Source of the DNA: Amaranthus tricolor
Lineage: Eukaryota; Streptophyta; Magnoliopsida; Caryophyllales; Amaranthaceae
Assembly (NCBI RefSeq): GCF_026212465.1
Contig: NC_080062.1
Location: 6,995,297-7,059,296, forward strand
Direction of reading: 5' to 3'
Length of the DNA stretch: 64,000 bases
In this document: positions 10,640 to 22,744 of the stretch, in pieces
Numbering within the stretch: position 1 is the first letter of the stretch
Layout: each line of letters begins with the position of its first letter
Position numbers and translations under genes: made by a program
The notes under the pieces: model-generated
Database searches by the model: none
What the model was told of the DNA's origin: nothing
The model's input: the letters and a program-made list of their open reading frames with translations, nothing else

Positions 10640-11185
10640 GTGAGATCCTGAGTTTGATTTTTGCTGCCCCCCAACCCTAGCCCATCCCCTTCCATCAGCC
10701 TACCTTGAAGTCCATAAAGAAAATGAATCGGATCTCCCTAGCCTGCCGCAATGTAGGACTTTGTTTCTTGCTCTCTTTTATCTTTCCGAAATTATAAGCC
10801 TATATGGAGGTAATTGAGCTTAGTAGTGGGAAGTGCATCTTCAATATAATGCCCTGTACTGGTTCTTCATAGGTGGAATCATTCCTGAGGTTGTGCTTGC
10901 ATAACTTGTGATGAAATATTGCTTATTACGTGCAAATGTCTGGTGTTCTTTTGATTCATTCTATTATCTAGAGAAGATTACAGGATACTTTGTTCCTTTT
11001 GATAAATTGAGGCTAAAACTTAGAATGAACTAGACAAAATTAGTCTTTGGACCCATTATTTTCGTGCTCTCTTGATTAGTGACCTGCAGGATATCTGCAC
11101 TTCGTCACTTATTTTTTCGTTCTAGTTTCTTTTTTTTGGCTTCTGCAATGACGGAACTGAATGGCTGGGATGTCCTATCATGCAG

Positions 11186-11300
11186 AAGACAGAATGACGA
11201 GGAGGAAAGATCGAAAATAGAGGTAGCAGCCAATGAACATCTGGAGAACCTAAGGTGTCAATTGCAGGATAGTTAAACCACAATGACCTTGTTCTCACTC
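11186..11300 (+). other. Possible 3' UTR exon of the ubiquitin-fold gene
   Basis: A good acceptor (TCATGCAG) precedes 11186. It would pair with the donor that follows the stop codon at 10637-10639. The sequence contains an open frame ending QCQLQDS-like at 11276 (SKIEVAANEHLENLRCQLQDS read in another phase), which is not in phase with exon 4. It may be UTR or an alternative C-terminus in another transcript; I cannot decide. Confidence 0.3.
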
Positions 11301-12569
11301 ATTTATTCAGAGGATGGCTCCTGTATTCTAGAAATTCCAGCACAGAGCATGTACAATTCGAAAGGCAACCCAATTCATTGAAGTGGACAGGCAGGTCTGT
11401 TGGTTGCCTAAGAAGCTTGTTCTCTTTTCGTGACAATAGACCGAAAAGCTGTCTGAGTTTCCCAGGTAGAAATTTAAGCCTTATCATTTGTACAGAAATA
11501 CTTCTATTTGAATGGCTTCTCTTGGATGTAGCATGTATAGTTTCTAAATAATAGTACAATAATAATGTCTACACATATATTAGGCGTAATTCGATTGCTT
11601 ATGAAGAGTTTCATGTCAAGTTATAGGATCTGATGTTGAACAGCATAGCAGAAGTCTAAGCTTAGGCTCTGATTTTTCACTAGTATATACCTAAGTGTTC
11701 ACGCAAAATTATAATTATATCTGGTAAGATTATGATCAAAGTCTGCCTGAGGTTTGCCGGTATCTATCCACCATTCTACCTGACAGACTGGCACCTTCAA
11801 TGTAAATATGTAACCAATACTTTTCTTGCGAGTGTTTTTATGTGCTTACTCAGTTGCTCCAAGGTTAAAAAAAAAAAAAGAACAACTTGAAGTGATCTTG
11901 AGCTTGGGGTGGTAGTTTGTATTGCAGTCTTGCTGAGGTTTGTACTCCTTTGTATGATTTGCTATATTTGGTAATTCTTAGTTTTTTGGTTTTATGGGAA
12001 GTATATAGGGAAAACATCAAAATAGAGTGGTTAAAGTGTAAATTTAGTGTATGAATAATACATAAGAGATAATGTGTGTAGACCAGATGAGAAAAAATAG
12101 TACTTCATAATCTAATCATCAATTTTTAAAAATATAACAAAATAATAATAATAGACTCTTAATATATATAAAGTATAACAAAACAAATGAGAATGATGTA
12201 ATATTGTCTTTAAACTAAAAAAGAAAAATAACGTACATCCATTAAGGTCCCAATACTTTTCATATATTAATGTTTGGAAAATTTAACTTATCAATTGTAG
12301 TTGCCTTTTGTATGTACCACCAAAATTTCAAATCAATTCTACATGTCTTTTGCATGGTACATCAGTGAGAATCAAATTTAAAGTTTTATTATTTCAATTA
12401 AGATACTACTGAATTTTCTAATACTTCCTAGTATTTTTTAACAGCTAATGGAGTATATTACTTACATGTGAGAATTTTGGTTTTCAAAACATACAAATCT
12501 TTTTTTATTTGGATTGAAATTTTTTACTAGTCTAAGTAACACCCAATAGAAAAAAATTTTCTTTGTGTT
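11301..12569. other. Intergenic DNA, no gene seen
   Basis: AT-rich sequence between the ubiquitin-fold gene and the Mutator-type element. Its first few hundred bases may be 3' UTR of the upstream gene. An A-run at 11867-11879 and short AT repeats are the only structure noticed. Confidence 0.5.
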
Positions 12570-12578
12570 TTAAAGACC

Positions 12579-13807
12579 GAATGATTTGCCTAATTAGTGT
12601 TGGAAAAGAAAAAAAATATCCACTTTGGGGTTCACTTAAATATATTTTTTAAACTAGTGTTCATTTAGAAACCAAACTATTTGATTGTGGTTTGAAAGTT
12701 CCAAACCTCTTAATTCTATCCAAAGTTAAAATAATCTAAAGTTATATTAGATCTCAAACTCTTCCTAGCAAAATAGAATTTCAAAATAGTTTTTACTTTT
12801 ATTGTTATGTTACATTAGCTTTTGATGCAATATAATATGTTAGTTTTACTTTTTTTTTGTTTGTTTTCTTTGACAGTTTTCGTTGGGTTTAAGTGTTTAA
12901 CACATGAGGTCATACAGATTTTATGGTTGTTTAAATGAATAGGCAATGTTAGGAAGCATATGATTATTTGAATGTTGTTTATTTTGAATGGTTGACATGC
13001 TACGACAAGTAGGCGTGTTCAAAATCGGATATCAGATCGATATGAATTCAGATTTTTAAAAATATCTAGTTTTATGGATAAAGAAAATCATGATTCGGTT
13101 ATGATTCGGATTAAATCAGGTATCAGATATTGGATATGCGATTTTATTTTTATTTTTATTTTATTGGGTTTTTAAAAAATAATTTGCGTTTTTTTACGTA
13201 TAAAAATTTAAGCTCATTTCGGTTTCTTTCTTCCATCAAACTTATTTTTTAAAGTTGGGAAAAAAATCATTTTGTGACTATGGTTGGATATCAAATGTTT
13301 TAATTAATTAATAATAAATTAGTTATGCAACTTAGTAATAGTTAAGAATTGTAAATGTTAGTACATTCAACAATATAAACAAAGTTTTTTATAGAAAAAA
13401 ATATATATCAAATAAAAATTAGAAAACAGGATATCTGTATATCCAGTTTTGCAAATACCTTGATCTAGATCCGGTATCTGGTTTATAAATCGGATATTTT
13501 GTCCGAATTATCCGACTTTTCAAAATTTGAATAAATTACTGATTTTTAAAATTATATCAAATATTTTATAATACCTCTAACTGTAAGTTCTCTTTTTAAT
13601 TAGAATATTATCATTTTGAGATTTACTTTTATTTGTAGAAGAATTATTTTTATTAGGATAGAATGAAGAGGTTTGGAACTTCCAAATCACAATCAAATAG
13701 CTTTGTGTAATTGTTTTTCTATATGAACACTAATCTCAAAAATAAGTTTAAGTGAACCCCAAAATGAGTATTGTTTGCTTTTTCAACACTAATTAGGCAA
13801 ATTATTC
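12579..13807. mobile_element. Non-autonomous Mutator-like element with long inverted repeats
   Basis: The ends are inverted repeats of about 160 bp: the left starts GAATGATTTGCCTAATTAGT and the right, on the minus strand, GAATAATTTGCCTAATTAGT. Shared blocks inside include GGGGTTCACTTAAA, AGTGTTCAT, CTATTTGATTGTG and AAGTTCCAAACCTCTT. The element is flanked by a perfect 9-bp direct repeat, TTAAAGACC (12570-12578 and 13808-13816), the length made by Mutator transposases. The 1.2 kb has no coding frame. Inside, around 13010-13560, is another repeat rich in CGGATATC/GATATCCG-like words, possibly a nested insertion. Confidence 0.85.
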
Positions 13808-14059
13808 TTAAAGACCATTGTCTTTTATAAATTAAAAATCTAACCCACATTCAAATTAGAACATCATTAAGACAAAGACAATTATACAAAAAGAATTACT
13901 CCTACTTGAGAAAAAACTATAGAAAATGAATTTTTTTTTTAAGAAAACAACATTATAAAATAGATTTGTTTTGAAAAAAAAAAAAAAATCAAAATCTTTG
14001 TTGTATGATTCCCACCAAATGTGAAATGACAAATACCAATCTACCACAATTTGGAACCC

Positions 14060-14223
14060 ACATTTGTGTGGCATAGATTGGGATAACCTTTCCCGTTTTT
14101 CCCCCATTTTCTTCCTCCAAAAATCTCCTCCTCTTCTTCCCAATCAAAATTCTCTCACCATTAACACTTTCATCTTCCTCATCTTCTTCATCATCTTAGA
14201 GAGAGAAAGCTCTACAATCAGCC
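14060..14223 (+). promoter_or_regulatory. Proximal promoter and 5' leader of ATPG
   Basis: A GATAA-type motif (GGGATAACC, about 14080-14088) precedes a long CT-rich leader with repeated CATCTTC units that ends AGCC before ATGGC. No TATA box is evident, which is common in nuclear photosynthesis genes. Light control is inference from the gene's role. Confidence 0.35.
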
Positions 14224-14889
14224 ATGGCTAACATGCTCATGGCCTCTTCTTCTAAATCCCTCCCAACTCCATCAATTCCCACTACCCCTAAACCCAAATT
14301 CTCTCCCCTTAAAAACCCACTTCTCAAACTCCCTTCTCAACAATACCCACTTCTCAAAACCCTCAATTTCAATCTCCTAAAATCTGCCGCCATTACAGTT
14401 ACTCCACTTTCTCTCTCCTTCCTTCTTCCTCACCCTTCTCTTGCTGAAGAAATCGAAAAGGCTTCACTCTTTGACTTCAATCTTACACTCCCAATCATAA
14501 TGGCTGAATTCCTATTACTTATGTTCGCTCTTGACAAGATTTACTTTACTCCTTTGGGAGATTTCATGGATCAACGTGATTCCGCCATTAAAGAAAAGCT
14601 TGCTGATGTTAAAGATACTTCTTCTGAAGTAAAACAACTTGAAGAACAAGCTAATGCCGTCATGCGTGCTGCACGTGCTGAGATTTCTGCTGCTTTGAAT
14701 AAGATGAAGAAGGAAACTCAACTTGAAGTTGAAGCAAAATTGGCTGAAGGTAGGAAGAAAGTTGAAACTGAACTTCAAGAAGCTTTGGCTAGTTTAGAGA
14801 AGCAGAAGGAGGATACCATCAAATCATTGGATTCTCAAATTGCTGCTCTTAGTGATGAAATTGTTAAGAAGGTTCTTCCTGTTTCTTAA
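14224..14889 (+). CDS. ATPG: ATP synthase subunit b', chloroplastic (CF0 subunit II)
   Basis: This intronless 221-residue frame encodes the nuclear b' subunit of the thylakoid ATP synthase. Subunits b and b' form the peripheral stalk that ties CF1 to the membrane CF0 sector. Residues 1 to about 74 are a two-part transit peptide: a Ser/Pro/Lys-rich stromal part, then a hydrophobic thylakoid-transfer stretch ([13 protein letters not shown]) with cleavage expected after SLA. The mature protein starts [12 protein letters not shown], has one membrane helix at about 86-103 ([17 protein letters not shown]) and then a long charged coiled coil to KKVLPVS. Length and sequence fit the spinach protein closely. 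ATG is in good context (AGCCATGGC). The next downstream DNA has a (TA)n run at 14950-14965 and no gene. Confidence 0.96.
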   Translation: MANMLMASSSKSLPTPSIPTTPKPKFSPLKNPLLKLPSQQYPLLKTLNFNLLKSAAITVTPLSLSFLLPHPSLAEEIEKASLFDFNLTLPIIMAEFLLLMFALDKIYFTPLGDFMDQRDSAIKEKLADVKDTSSEVKQLEEQANAVMRAARAEISAALNKMKKETQLEVEAKLAEGRKKVETELQEALASLEKQKEDTIKSLDSQIAALSDEIVKKVLPVS

Positions 14890-17800
14890 ATGTGATTACT
14901 CTTTTGTTTTTTGCAAGTTTTATTTGAATATTTGTATGTGAATGAATGGATATATATATATATATTAATGGTATAAATGATACAATGCTTCATTTGGGAA
15001 ATTTGGATGTTAATATCAGTTACTATGCTTTGTGATTCGATTGTTAATTAGGGGTGCACACAGTCTAATTTGGTCTGGCCTGACACTAAAATCAGGCCAA
15101 ACAAAAAATTTGGGCAATGAAAAATTTCATACTGGACTGTACCATTTAAATCGTTAGATCAGATCGGATCAAACCATTCTGTAACAAAATTGATCAGGAT
15201 ATGTAGCTGAATAATGGAAAGGCTAAGGGCATGTTCGACATAAGATAGATAGTTATTCAATTAATATTATTTGGTAAAAGCAGTGAGTGCCCATTAGAAT
15301 GTAATTTGTATTTTGTTTGACAAAAATGTAAACAAAAACCTCAAAGCGTTATTTTTTATTTGGGACACATGTTCTATAATTCTGAAAGCAACTAGTTGAA
15401 CCACAGACCACTAAACACTACCTAAACAACTACTATAGCAAACAATTTAAATGTCTCCACCAATTGTTAATATTTGTATCATTTCATGCTATCCCAAATT
15501 CATGGGACATAATGATTTGAGTTTAAACTTTGTTTGCTTTAGCTGTATACCTTATAATATCATATGTAAAGAGAGTTTGATAGGGGATATTTTAGGAGTC
15601 ATTGTGCATTGATCCTGCATATTAGTGAATATGTTAAGTGCTGTATCCTGTATTTTTTGGTACCTTGGAGAGTATTGCCCATTTACAAGCAATTTGATAG
15701 ATGAAGCGGTCTGTTGGACAATAACTAACATGTGATCCTACATCGAGCGATTAGAAAGAGGTTGACTAACACATATACTTGATGGGCAACTCCTAATACC
15801 GATTGGTTTTGATGGAACATCATTGGAATTTGGAATCAACTCTCCTCTTGGGTGGATCTTGTGTACAACCCCAATAACAAGTTATTGAACTATACTAGTT
15901 GGTAACTTTAGTTGCTCACAAATTGCCTATGGAAGTAGATCAGAGCTCATTAGATTATCTATTCATTTCTCCATTGTTATAGAGTGAGTAGTGATCAATC
16001 TTTCTGAAATACCATACATTTCTCCCTTCATTCATTGCCCCGTCTCTGTCTTAAGACGGCATTGAAACATAATAATCGGCATGGTAAAAGTTAGAATGCC
16101 AAGACTTTCAGTTCCATGTGATAGGGGTCCGATTCATCACTTATAGGAAGATCATTACTCCCTCTTCCTTCTTCATGTAGAGAATTATTCTTACCCGACA
16201 TTTAAAAAAGTAAAAATAAAATGTAAAGACTAAGATAAATACATAAAAGATTGAGCTTTTTTAAGAATATGTTTTGGTGCAGTGTGGTTGAGAATTACTT
16301 CATGTAATTTGCCATATCAATATATTCCCATTCTTGAGCCAAAAAAAACCCTCATTTGTGTTGTATTTGACGTATAGGTGATCAAAGCGGACCTGATGAC
16401 TTATTCGATTTTATAATCGAATTTAATTTGGCCTGATTTTAAAAATGATTTACAATTATATAAAATATAATATGGACGCAAAATTCAAATTCAAACCAAC
16501 CCGAAACACCTGGTCAGAAATCAACCTAGTGACCATAATTAATACTTCTAAATTTTGACAGCCTTTAGGTGAGAATTACTATTTGGCCGACCCAATACAT
16601 TTACTATTTTAAAGTGATTATTTATAAATTTAAAGTGATCACCTATAATTTTCAAGTGGTTTTGTTTTATAGTTTTAAAGTAATCAATTATAATCTTAAT
16701 ATAATCAGTTAGAGAAATAAACTAATTATATATAAACTTATATCATGAAAAGACGATTTGATACAAGACTCGCTGAAATTAAGTTTAAAGATCCCACCAT
16801 TAAATGGTTATCCTTTAAAGGTATGATATTTTATCTATCCTTAAAAAATTCGACCTTAGCATAAATTTTTCTTCTAAAGATTTGACTTTTGATCAATCGT
16901 ATAAAGATATTCAACATTTGCGTAACTTTTTCTTCTAAAGGTCTAAATGACCACTGAGCTTACCTCTTTTCCTACGCCACCCCATCTCCTACCCTTATCC
17001 TTCGTCCCCCTTCTCCTGCGCCGCCACCTCTCCCTTCCACTCCACTCAAACATCCCAACCCAAAAACTATTAATGTGAATTTTGTAACAGTTAAGGTGCT
17101 ATTTAGACCTTTTGAGCAAAAAAACTCATGTAAGATGAATCTTTAAAAAATAAATGAAATGTCAAATCTTTAGAAGAACAGTCATGTAGATGTTGAAATT
17201 TTAAAAAATAAAAGATTGGCGAGAACTTTAAAAAATGATCACCTAAAGATCGATTTGATTAAATTGAGTAAATTTTTAGACATCTCTAATAAATTATAGA
17301 TATAACGCATAAATTTACCTCCAATTTAACACCAGCTGAGTCTAAAAATGTTATATTTTGTTAGATTGTACATATACTTAAAACATACATTAATTAATCA
17401 AACATTATTAAGCATGCAACACAAACATTCAATGAAACTAAAGCAATTAAATTTACTTTCAATTTAATACATAGTCCAGTACAAAAATGTTAATTTCTTA
17501 GATTGTGAATACAAGTATAAAAAATATCATATACTAAAAGTGCAATAAAACATCAGCACGTCTTATATGAGATTGCCTCACTAAAAGACGAGTCCACATA
17601 AGTAATCTATTAAATAAAAAACATCAAAAACAATGAAATTTGAATTTTACAACAAGTAGTTTTTTTAAAAGACTTTAGGCTCACCCAATTTAGACCGTCT
17701 CATGGTGAGACGGTTTCAATAAAAAAATTAGTGATTAAACATATATATTATATATTATTCAAGCAATATTAAGCATGCAACACAAACTGTTAATAAAACT

Positions 17801-17929
17801 AAAGCAATTAAATTGGCTTATTTTATTTCTTAATTCATGAAAATGAATTACGTAGTTAGGTTGTTCCAACACGAATTAAAATGATGATTTAGTAAAAAAA
17901 AAAAAAAAAAACAAATAAATAAATAAAAT
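14890..17929. other. Gene-free intergenic DNA with old repeats
   Basis: No host gene was found. The first part (to about 15000) is probably ATPG 3' UTR. Repeat-like pieces include a GGGGTGCACAC start at 15051, a GAGACG-type MITE at 16565-16770, and another GTCTCATGGTGAGACGG palindrome around 17695-17713. A pyrimidine-rich block with CCACCCCATCTCC lies near 16975-17050. Confidence 0.5.
16565..16770 (+). mobile_element. MITE copy of the dispersed GAGACCAT family (diverged)
   Basis: It shares the order of the copy at 46430-46665: GGCCGACCCAAT-like start, repeated TTTAAAGTGATCA blocks, CAGTTAGAGAAATAAACTAATTATAT, and an imperfect AAAAGACGATTTGA end. Confidence 0.5.
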
Positions 17930-17981
17930 TGTTGAAAGTGGGATTTGAACCCGCGCCTTAGACCAACTCGACCATCTCAAC
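17930..17981 (-). pseudogene. tRNA-Leu relic lacking the anticodon and variable arms
   Basis: On the minus strand the 5' half reads GTTGAGATGGTCGAGTTGG then TCTAAGGCGC, which is the acceptor strand, D arm and box A of a plant tRNA-Leu. It is followed at once by GGGTTCAAATCCCAC (T arm, box B) and TTTCAAC plus A. The two ends still pair over seven positions (GTTGAGA with TTTCAAC, one G-T pair). The whole anticodon arm and variable arm are absent, leaving 52 nt. It cannot act as a tRNA. Both internal promoter boxes survive, so transcription by RNA polymerase III is possible but unproven. Confidence 0.8.
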
Positions 17982-20221
17982 TATGTTGCTTATTTTACTT
18001 AATTTTATATTTTGACGTTTCACCGGCCCCTTCAATTGCGACAAATTAGGTTTTTAAATTAGTAATAACCAATATTAAATCACAGCTTAGAAAATATATA
18101 CTGTTTATCAAATACACACATGACGCAGGATCTATTTCTTTGATTTATTTATTTATTTTTCTCACTTGATTTTACTATATTTTTTATTTACATATAGATA
18201 TTTATAAATATAATTAGCAAAGAATGATTCAAATATATCATCATTATCAAATTTAAATATTTTCGCTTAAATGTAATAACTGAAATAGATAATAACAATT
18301 GTTTGATTTTGTAAATAATTATCAAAGATATATTTTTTAATAAATAATAATTAAGTATAAACAACTGAGATCGTCTCACGGTGAAAAGGCACATACAAGT
18401 TGTCCAAATCATTTATATTTAAAAAATTTAATTAACTTAAGCTTAATTTGACAAATTACTGTTGTCATTTTATAACAGTTTTTTATTTTTATTTTTTTAA
18501 TAAATTAAAATTTAATCGATTCATATTAAATCATCTCGATGAGACGATCTTAAATGAAGAATTTGTAAAAATAAAAAATAAAAAAATAGTGTAATGGTTT
18601 TGATAAGAGTATTGAATGTGAAATCAAACTAGCGATTTGTTAATTTATGATTGCAAATAGAGTTTCGAGTTCTTTACCGAATCATGCATAACTTTTGCTA
18701 TTATTGTATTTTTGTACGCAAAAAAGAAAATTGATATGATTAATTTTTTGAAAATAAGTTTTATTGACGATTGTTTTTTAACATTGTCTGCAAGAATAAG
18801 AATACTAAATGATTATATTAATGATTTCCTAGAATTTATGCACTATATAAAAATTAGTTTTTATTTATTTTTATGATAAATTTTGTAGTGGTTGGTTTTA
18901 ATGCCAATCACTATATATACTATAATAAATTTAACTAAATAAATAAAAATAATTGTAAAATATTTATATTAAGTTCTACAATAAAAGTTAAGAATATTTG
19001 TTACTTTATGTCAACAAATAAATACATTTTAGCAGTCATTTTTTATTTTTTTTTAAATTTTATTTTCATTTCAAGAATTTTAATTAGCAAAAAACAAATA
19101 GCTTAGACTCTACTAAAATAATTAACGATTGAGATTTTATGGTTGTAGACTTGTAGTGACTGACTTTCAAATTCAATCACTATAAAATTATCCATTATTC
19201 TTGAATATTCCACTAAAATTATACTGAAAATAAAAAAAGCGTCAAATTATATAAATATTATACATATCTTTATTTAAAATATATTTTTTAGGATTTCTCT
19301 CAAATTTGCAGTGTAACACTATTGAAAAAGATTAACATTCATAAAAAAAAAGTTAAAACAATAGAAAATTCTTTTATTAATTCCTAAGAACTCCGTTATT
19401 TCTTCCCATAAGGATATAATCTGTTGATATTTTATCCTTCTTTATAATTAGCGTTCAATTCTTATATAAGCTGTTGTAAAATTTGTGTCACAACCTAAAT
19501 TTCGGAACTTTTTTTGAGTATTTGCATACTCTGAATATAACTTGTATAAGCAGAAAATATTGAATATCACCATACGAAAATTTAAAGGTCCCCTCAAATT
19601 AATAAACAACAAAATATTAGCCATTAAAGAAATTCTGCCATACTATTTATATATGGCAACTGGAACATTGACTCTGGCTATATTTTGGACCACACGAATT
19701 GTTTATCCAAAACACACAATAATTTAAGATCGAGAATCGAAAATTATCTCAATAAATATTCTTCTGATGAGATTTGGATTCGATTCTTATTAACCCTTAT
19801 ACTCAACCTTGCTTGTAATAAAAAAAATATCAGCACAAAAATTTTTTTTGGGATACTAAATAATAAACTTATATCTACCATACATTATGTTTTAATATAT
19901 ACAAAATATTCCTAACATTTAAGAACAAGAATTAATGTGAATAATTAAAATATAGAAGTAATGTAATTTGTGTTCATGGAAAAGAAAGAGAACAAAACTG
20001 AAAAATAATGGATCAATATTCTTTCATAAACAACAAACGTGTAAATTAAAATTGCTCATTTGCTCTTGATTAAGATAAGAAAAATCATGATTAATAATTC
20101 CTAATGCAACTATGAATATTTCTTTTGACGTTAGTGTTCATTAGATTTTAGAGTCAGAGTCAAAGCCATTAACTCAGTACCTGAATAAGTAAGGATTTAA
20201 AGGGAGAAGGGCAACAAACGT
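17982..20221. other. Very AT-rich, gene-free DNA
   Basis: Only short open frames without family features occur here. Traces of the GAGACGGTCTC repeat family occur near 18365-18385 and 18530-18550. Around 18590-18680 there is a weak tRNA-like pair of boxes (TAGTGTAATGGT and TTTCGAGTTC) that could be an old SINE head, not strong enough to call. Confidence 0.45.
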
Positions 20222-20264
20222 ATACACTACAAATAACTATTGAAATAGCGATGGAAAAAATGCG

Positions 20265-20745
20265 AGGGAAAGGGTTGGTCGCCAGTGACGACGGCAAGGC
20301 GAGGGCCATATTAGTCGCCAAATGGAAAAGCACTCTGGCGACAGGTAACGTGGTCGCCATTCAGCCGCCAAAAGTCAGTAGCTTTTTTTTTTTTTTAATA
20401 TTTGGCGACGGGTTTAGTGGTCGCCATTTAGTCGCCAAAATGACAGTATTTTTTTTTATTTTAATAGTTGGCGACGGGTTTTAGTGGTCGCCATTTAGTC
20501 GCCCAGAAGACAGTTTTTTTTTAATTGTTGGCGACGAGCGTCATAATCGCCATCTCGTCGCTAATTTTTTGTTTTATATTTTAATTTTTTTAAAATATAG
20601 GTGACGGAAAAGTTGGAAGCCCTTTGGTCGCTACGTGTTATTTAGTAGTTGCCATCTCGTTGCCGTTTTTTTCCGTATTTTTTGAATTTGAATTTGAAAA
20701 ATGGCGATAGATTTGTAATCGCCGTGTTGTCGCTATATTTGTATA
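20265..20745. repeat. Left subterminal repeat array of CACTA element
   Basis: The words GGTCGCCA, TTGGCGACGGG and TTAGTCGCC recur in both orientations about a dozen times, separated by T-rich spacers. In CACTA elements such arrays bind the TnpA-type protein; that role is inferred from the family. Confidence 0.85.
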
Positions 20746-21135
20746 AATAAGACGTAAAATTGTTGTGCATTGTATATTTCGGAAACTAAAGAATTAGAAG
20801 AGGTTAGTGATTTTCTTATTCTATTATGTAGCTTGTTTTTTATGTTTACATGAATTGTTTTATTTATTTTTATTCATTAAATTGATTTAATTTTATTATT
20901 TAATTAGTAAATATTTTATTTCCTTTGTTATTTACATGAGTTTTTTATATTTTTTTATTACTTTATATTTTATTTTTATTGTCATTAATTTGCTTTAATA
21001 ATTGTTATTAGAATAATTATATTATTATCATATATTGTTATTTTCATGAATTGTTTTATATATTTTTATTGTCATTAACTTACTTTACTAATCAGTTGAA
21101 TAATTATATTATTATATTATATATAGGTGTTAAAA

Positions 21136-21885
21136 ATGAATTTTAGGCAAGAAAGAAGTTGGATGTACAACCGACGAAAAAATAAAAAGTTTAGTTTAAG
21201 ATTTATGAGAGGGTTGGAAGAGTTTTTAGATTTTTGCTCGTACAAATAGCATGAGTTTTGAGATTATATGTCCTTGTAAAAAGTGTAAAAATTGTTGTTA
21301 TAAGGAACCAGATGAAATAAGAGAACATCTAATGAGAAGAGGGTTTGTTGAAAGTTACTATGAGTGAGAATATCATCAAAATATAGAGGTAAGAACAACA
21401 TCTGATGTTGTAGCGTTAGTGGGAGAGCAATCGTCAAACAATCCAAATCCATACTCACAGATGGTGCATGATGCAGTAGCTAATGTATTTCCAGACACTT
21501 ACCATCAGTTTCTTCCCTCCCAGTATGATGTAGTGTCAGTAGATAATGAACCACCGGTACACGTTGACGAATATCCAAACCCTCAGTGTCGACAGTTCTT
21601 TGAAATGTTAAATTCTGTAAATAGTCCTTTATTTGAAGGTTGTAAAAATGACACCAAGATGTCTATTATTGGTCGACTTACAAACCTGAAGACAGACCAT
21701 CGTCTCATTGAGAGGTATTACGACGATATTTGTGCTATTGTGAACGAAGTGTTACCAGAAGAGAATAGGATGGTAAATAACTTCTATGAAACGAAAAAAC
21801 AAATAGCTGCACGCAAAGGTTTTTCATTACCGAGGAGTGGCGACGAACCAGCAAGGGGGCTTCTGGTCGCCAGTTCCCGATGACA
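21136..21885 (+). pseudogene. Truncated TNP2-type CACTA transposase
   Basis: ATG at 21136 starts a frame with the transposase-associated domain: RSWMYNRR, LEEFLDFC, CPCKKCKNC and DEIREHLMRRGFVESYY. TAG at codon 38 (near 21247) is followed by a one-base shift, and TGA interrupts again near 21366. The later part (QFFEMLNSVNSPLFEGC to MVNNFYETKK, 21590-21790) is the stretch that normally precedes the catalytic tnp2 domain. That domain is absent: the frame runs straight into a GTGGCGACGAACC/GGTCGCCAG subterminal-type block at 21838-21880. So most of the gene was deleted internally. Confidence 0.8.
21838..21880. repeat. Subterminal-type repeat block inside the CACTA element
   Basis: A short segment with GTGGCGACGAACCAG and CTTCTGGTCGCCAGT sits between the two gene remnants. 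It is the same motif class as the arrays at the ends and marks the junction where TNP2 is cut off. Confidence 0.7.
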
Positions 21886-22744
21886 AAACACGTAATATGT
21901 TGCCCTAATTTCTCATTTCCTACAATCATAACCCTATACCACTCATCTTCTCTACTCCTCTTCAACTCTAAAATTCTCATCTTCTTACTAAAAGGTTAGT
22001 GTTTATTGTTTATTTTTTCGAATTTTTTTTATTTCTTAATGATTATGATGATAAATTATGTTTGAATGTTTTTTTTATGTTTGATTTCAAATTATGGAGT
22101 ACATTGTCATCTTCAACATGTTTTTTCATGTTATTTCATGATGTTTATGTTGAATTATGCATATTTTTTTTATATTGTCGAATTATGGTATAATTTGAGC
22201 ATGTTTAATGTTATTTTGTTCCAAGTTTTTTTAATGTTATTTTCGACATATTTTTATGTTTTTTTTTATATTCTCGAATTATGGAATTTTTTAAACATGT
22301 TTAGTGCTAATTTTTTCGATTTTTTCTTTTTTCATATTGTAAATGATATTTTCGAATAATGTTATATTTTTCCAGATTTTCTTTACTTAAAATGTAATTT
22401 TGGAATTATGGAGTAATTTATTTTTAATATGATGTTATTATTTTCTTTCGAAATTTTTTTATGTTTTTTTTTTAATATTTTCGAATTATGGTATAACTTG
22501 AGCATGTTTAATGTTAATTTTTTCCAAGTTTTTTTTTGTTATTTTTAAATGTAATTTTCGAATTACTTTAATACTATACGTAGAAAAGTTTAGTTTGGGA
22601 TGATAATATTCATTACGTAGGTAGAAATGTTCATTTACTTGAATATTAGTTGTAGAATATGTCAATTGGGACATTTTATGGTATGGATGAGATTAATTTT
22701 AGTTGAAAATAATATTAGGGTTTGAAATAAATATTATAGGCAAA

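Noticed and set aside
14515..14778. Minus-strand open frame inside ATPG
   Set aside because: It is the antisense shadow of the b' coding region.
17930..17981. Functional tRNA-Leu gene
   Set aside because: It has no anticodon arm and is only 52 nt long.
19542..19915. Two small open frames of 61 and 76 codons
   Set aside because: AT-rich sequence with Lys/Ile/Asn-biased translation and no promoter, homologue or motif recognised.
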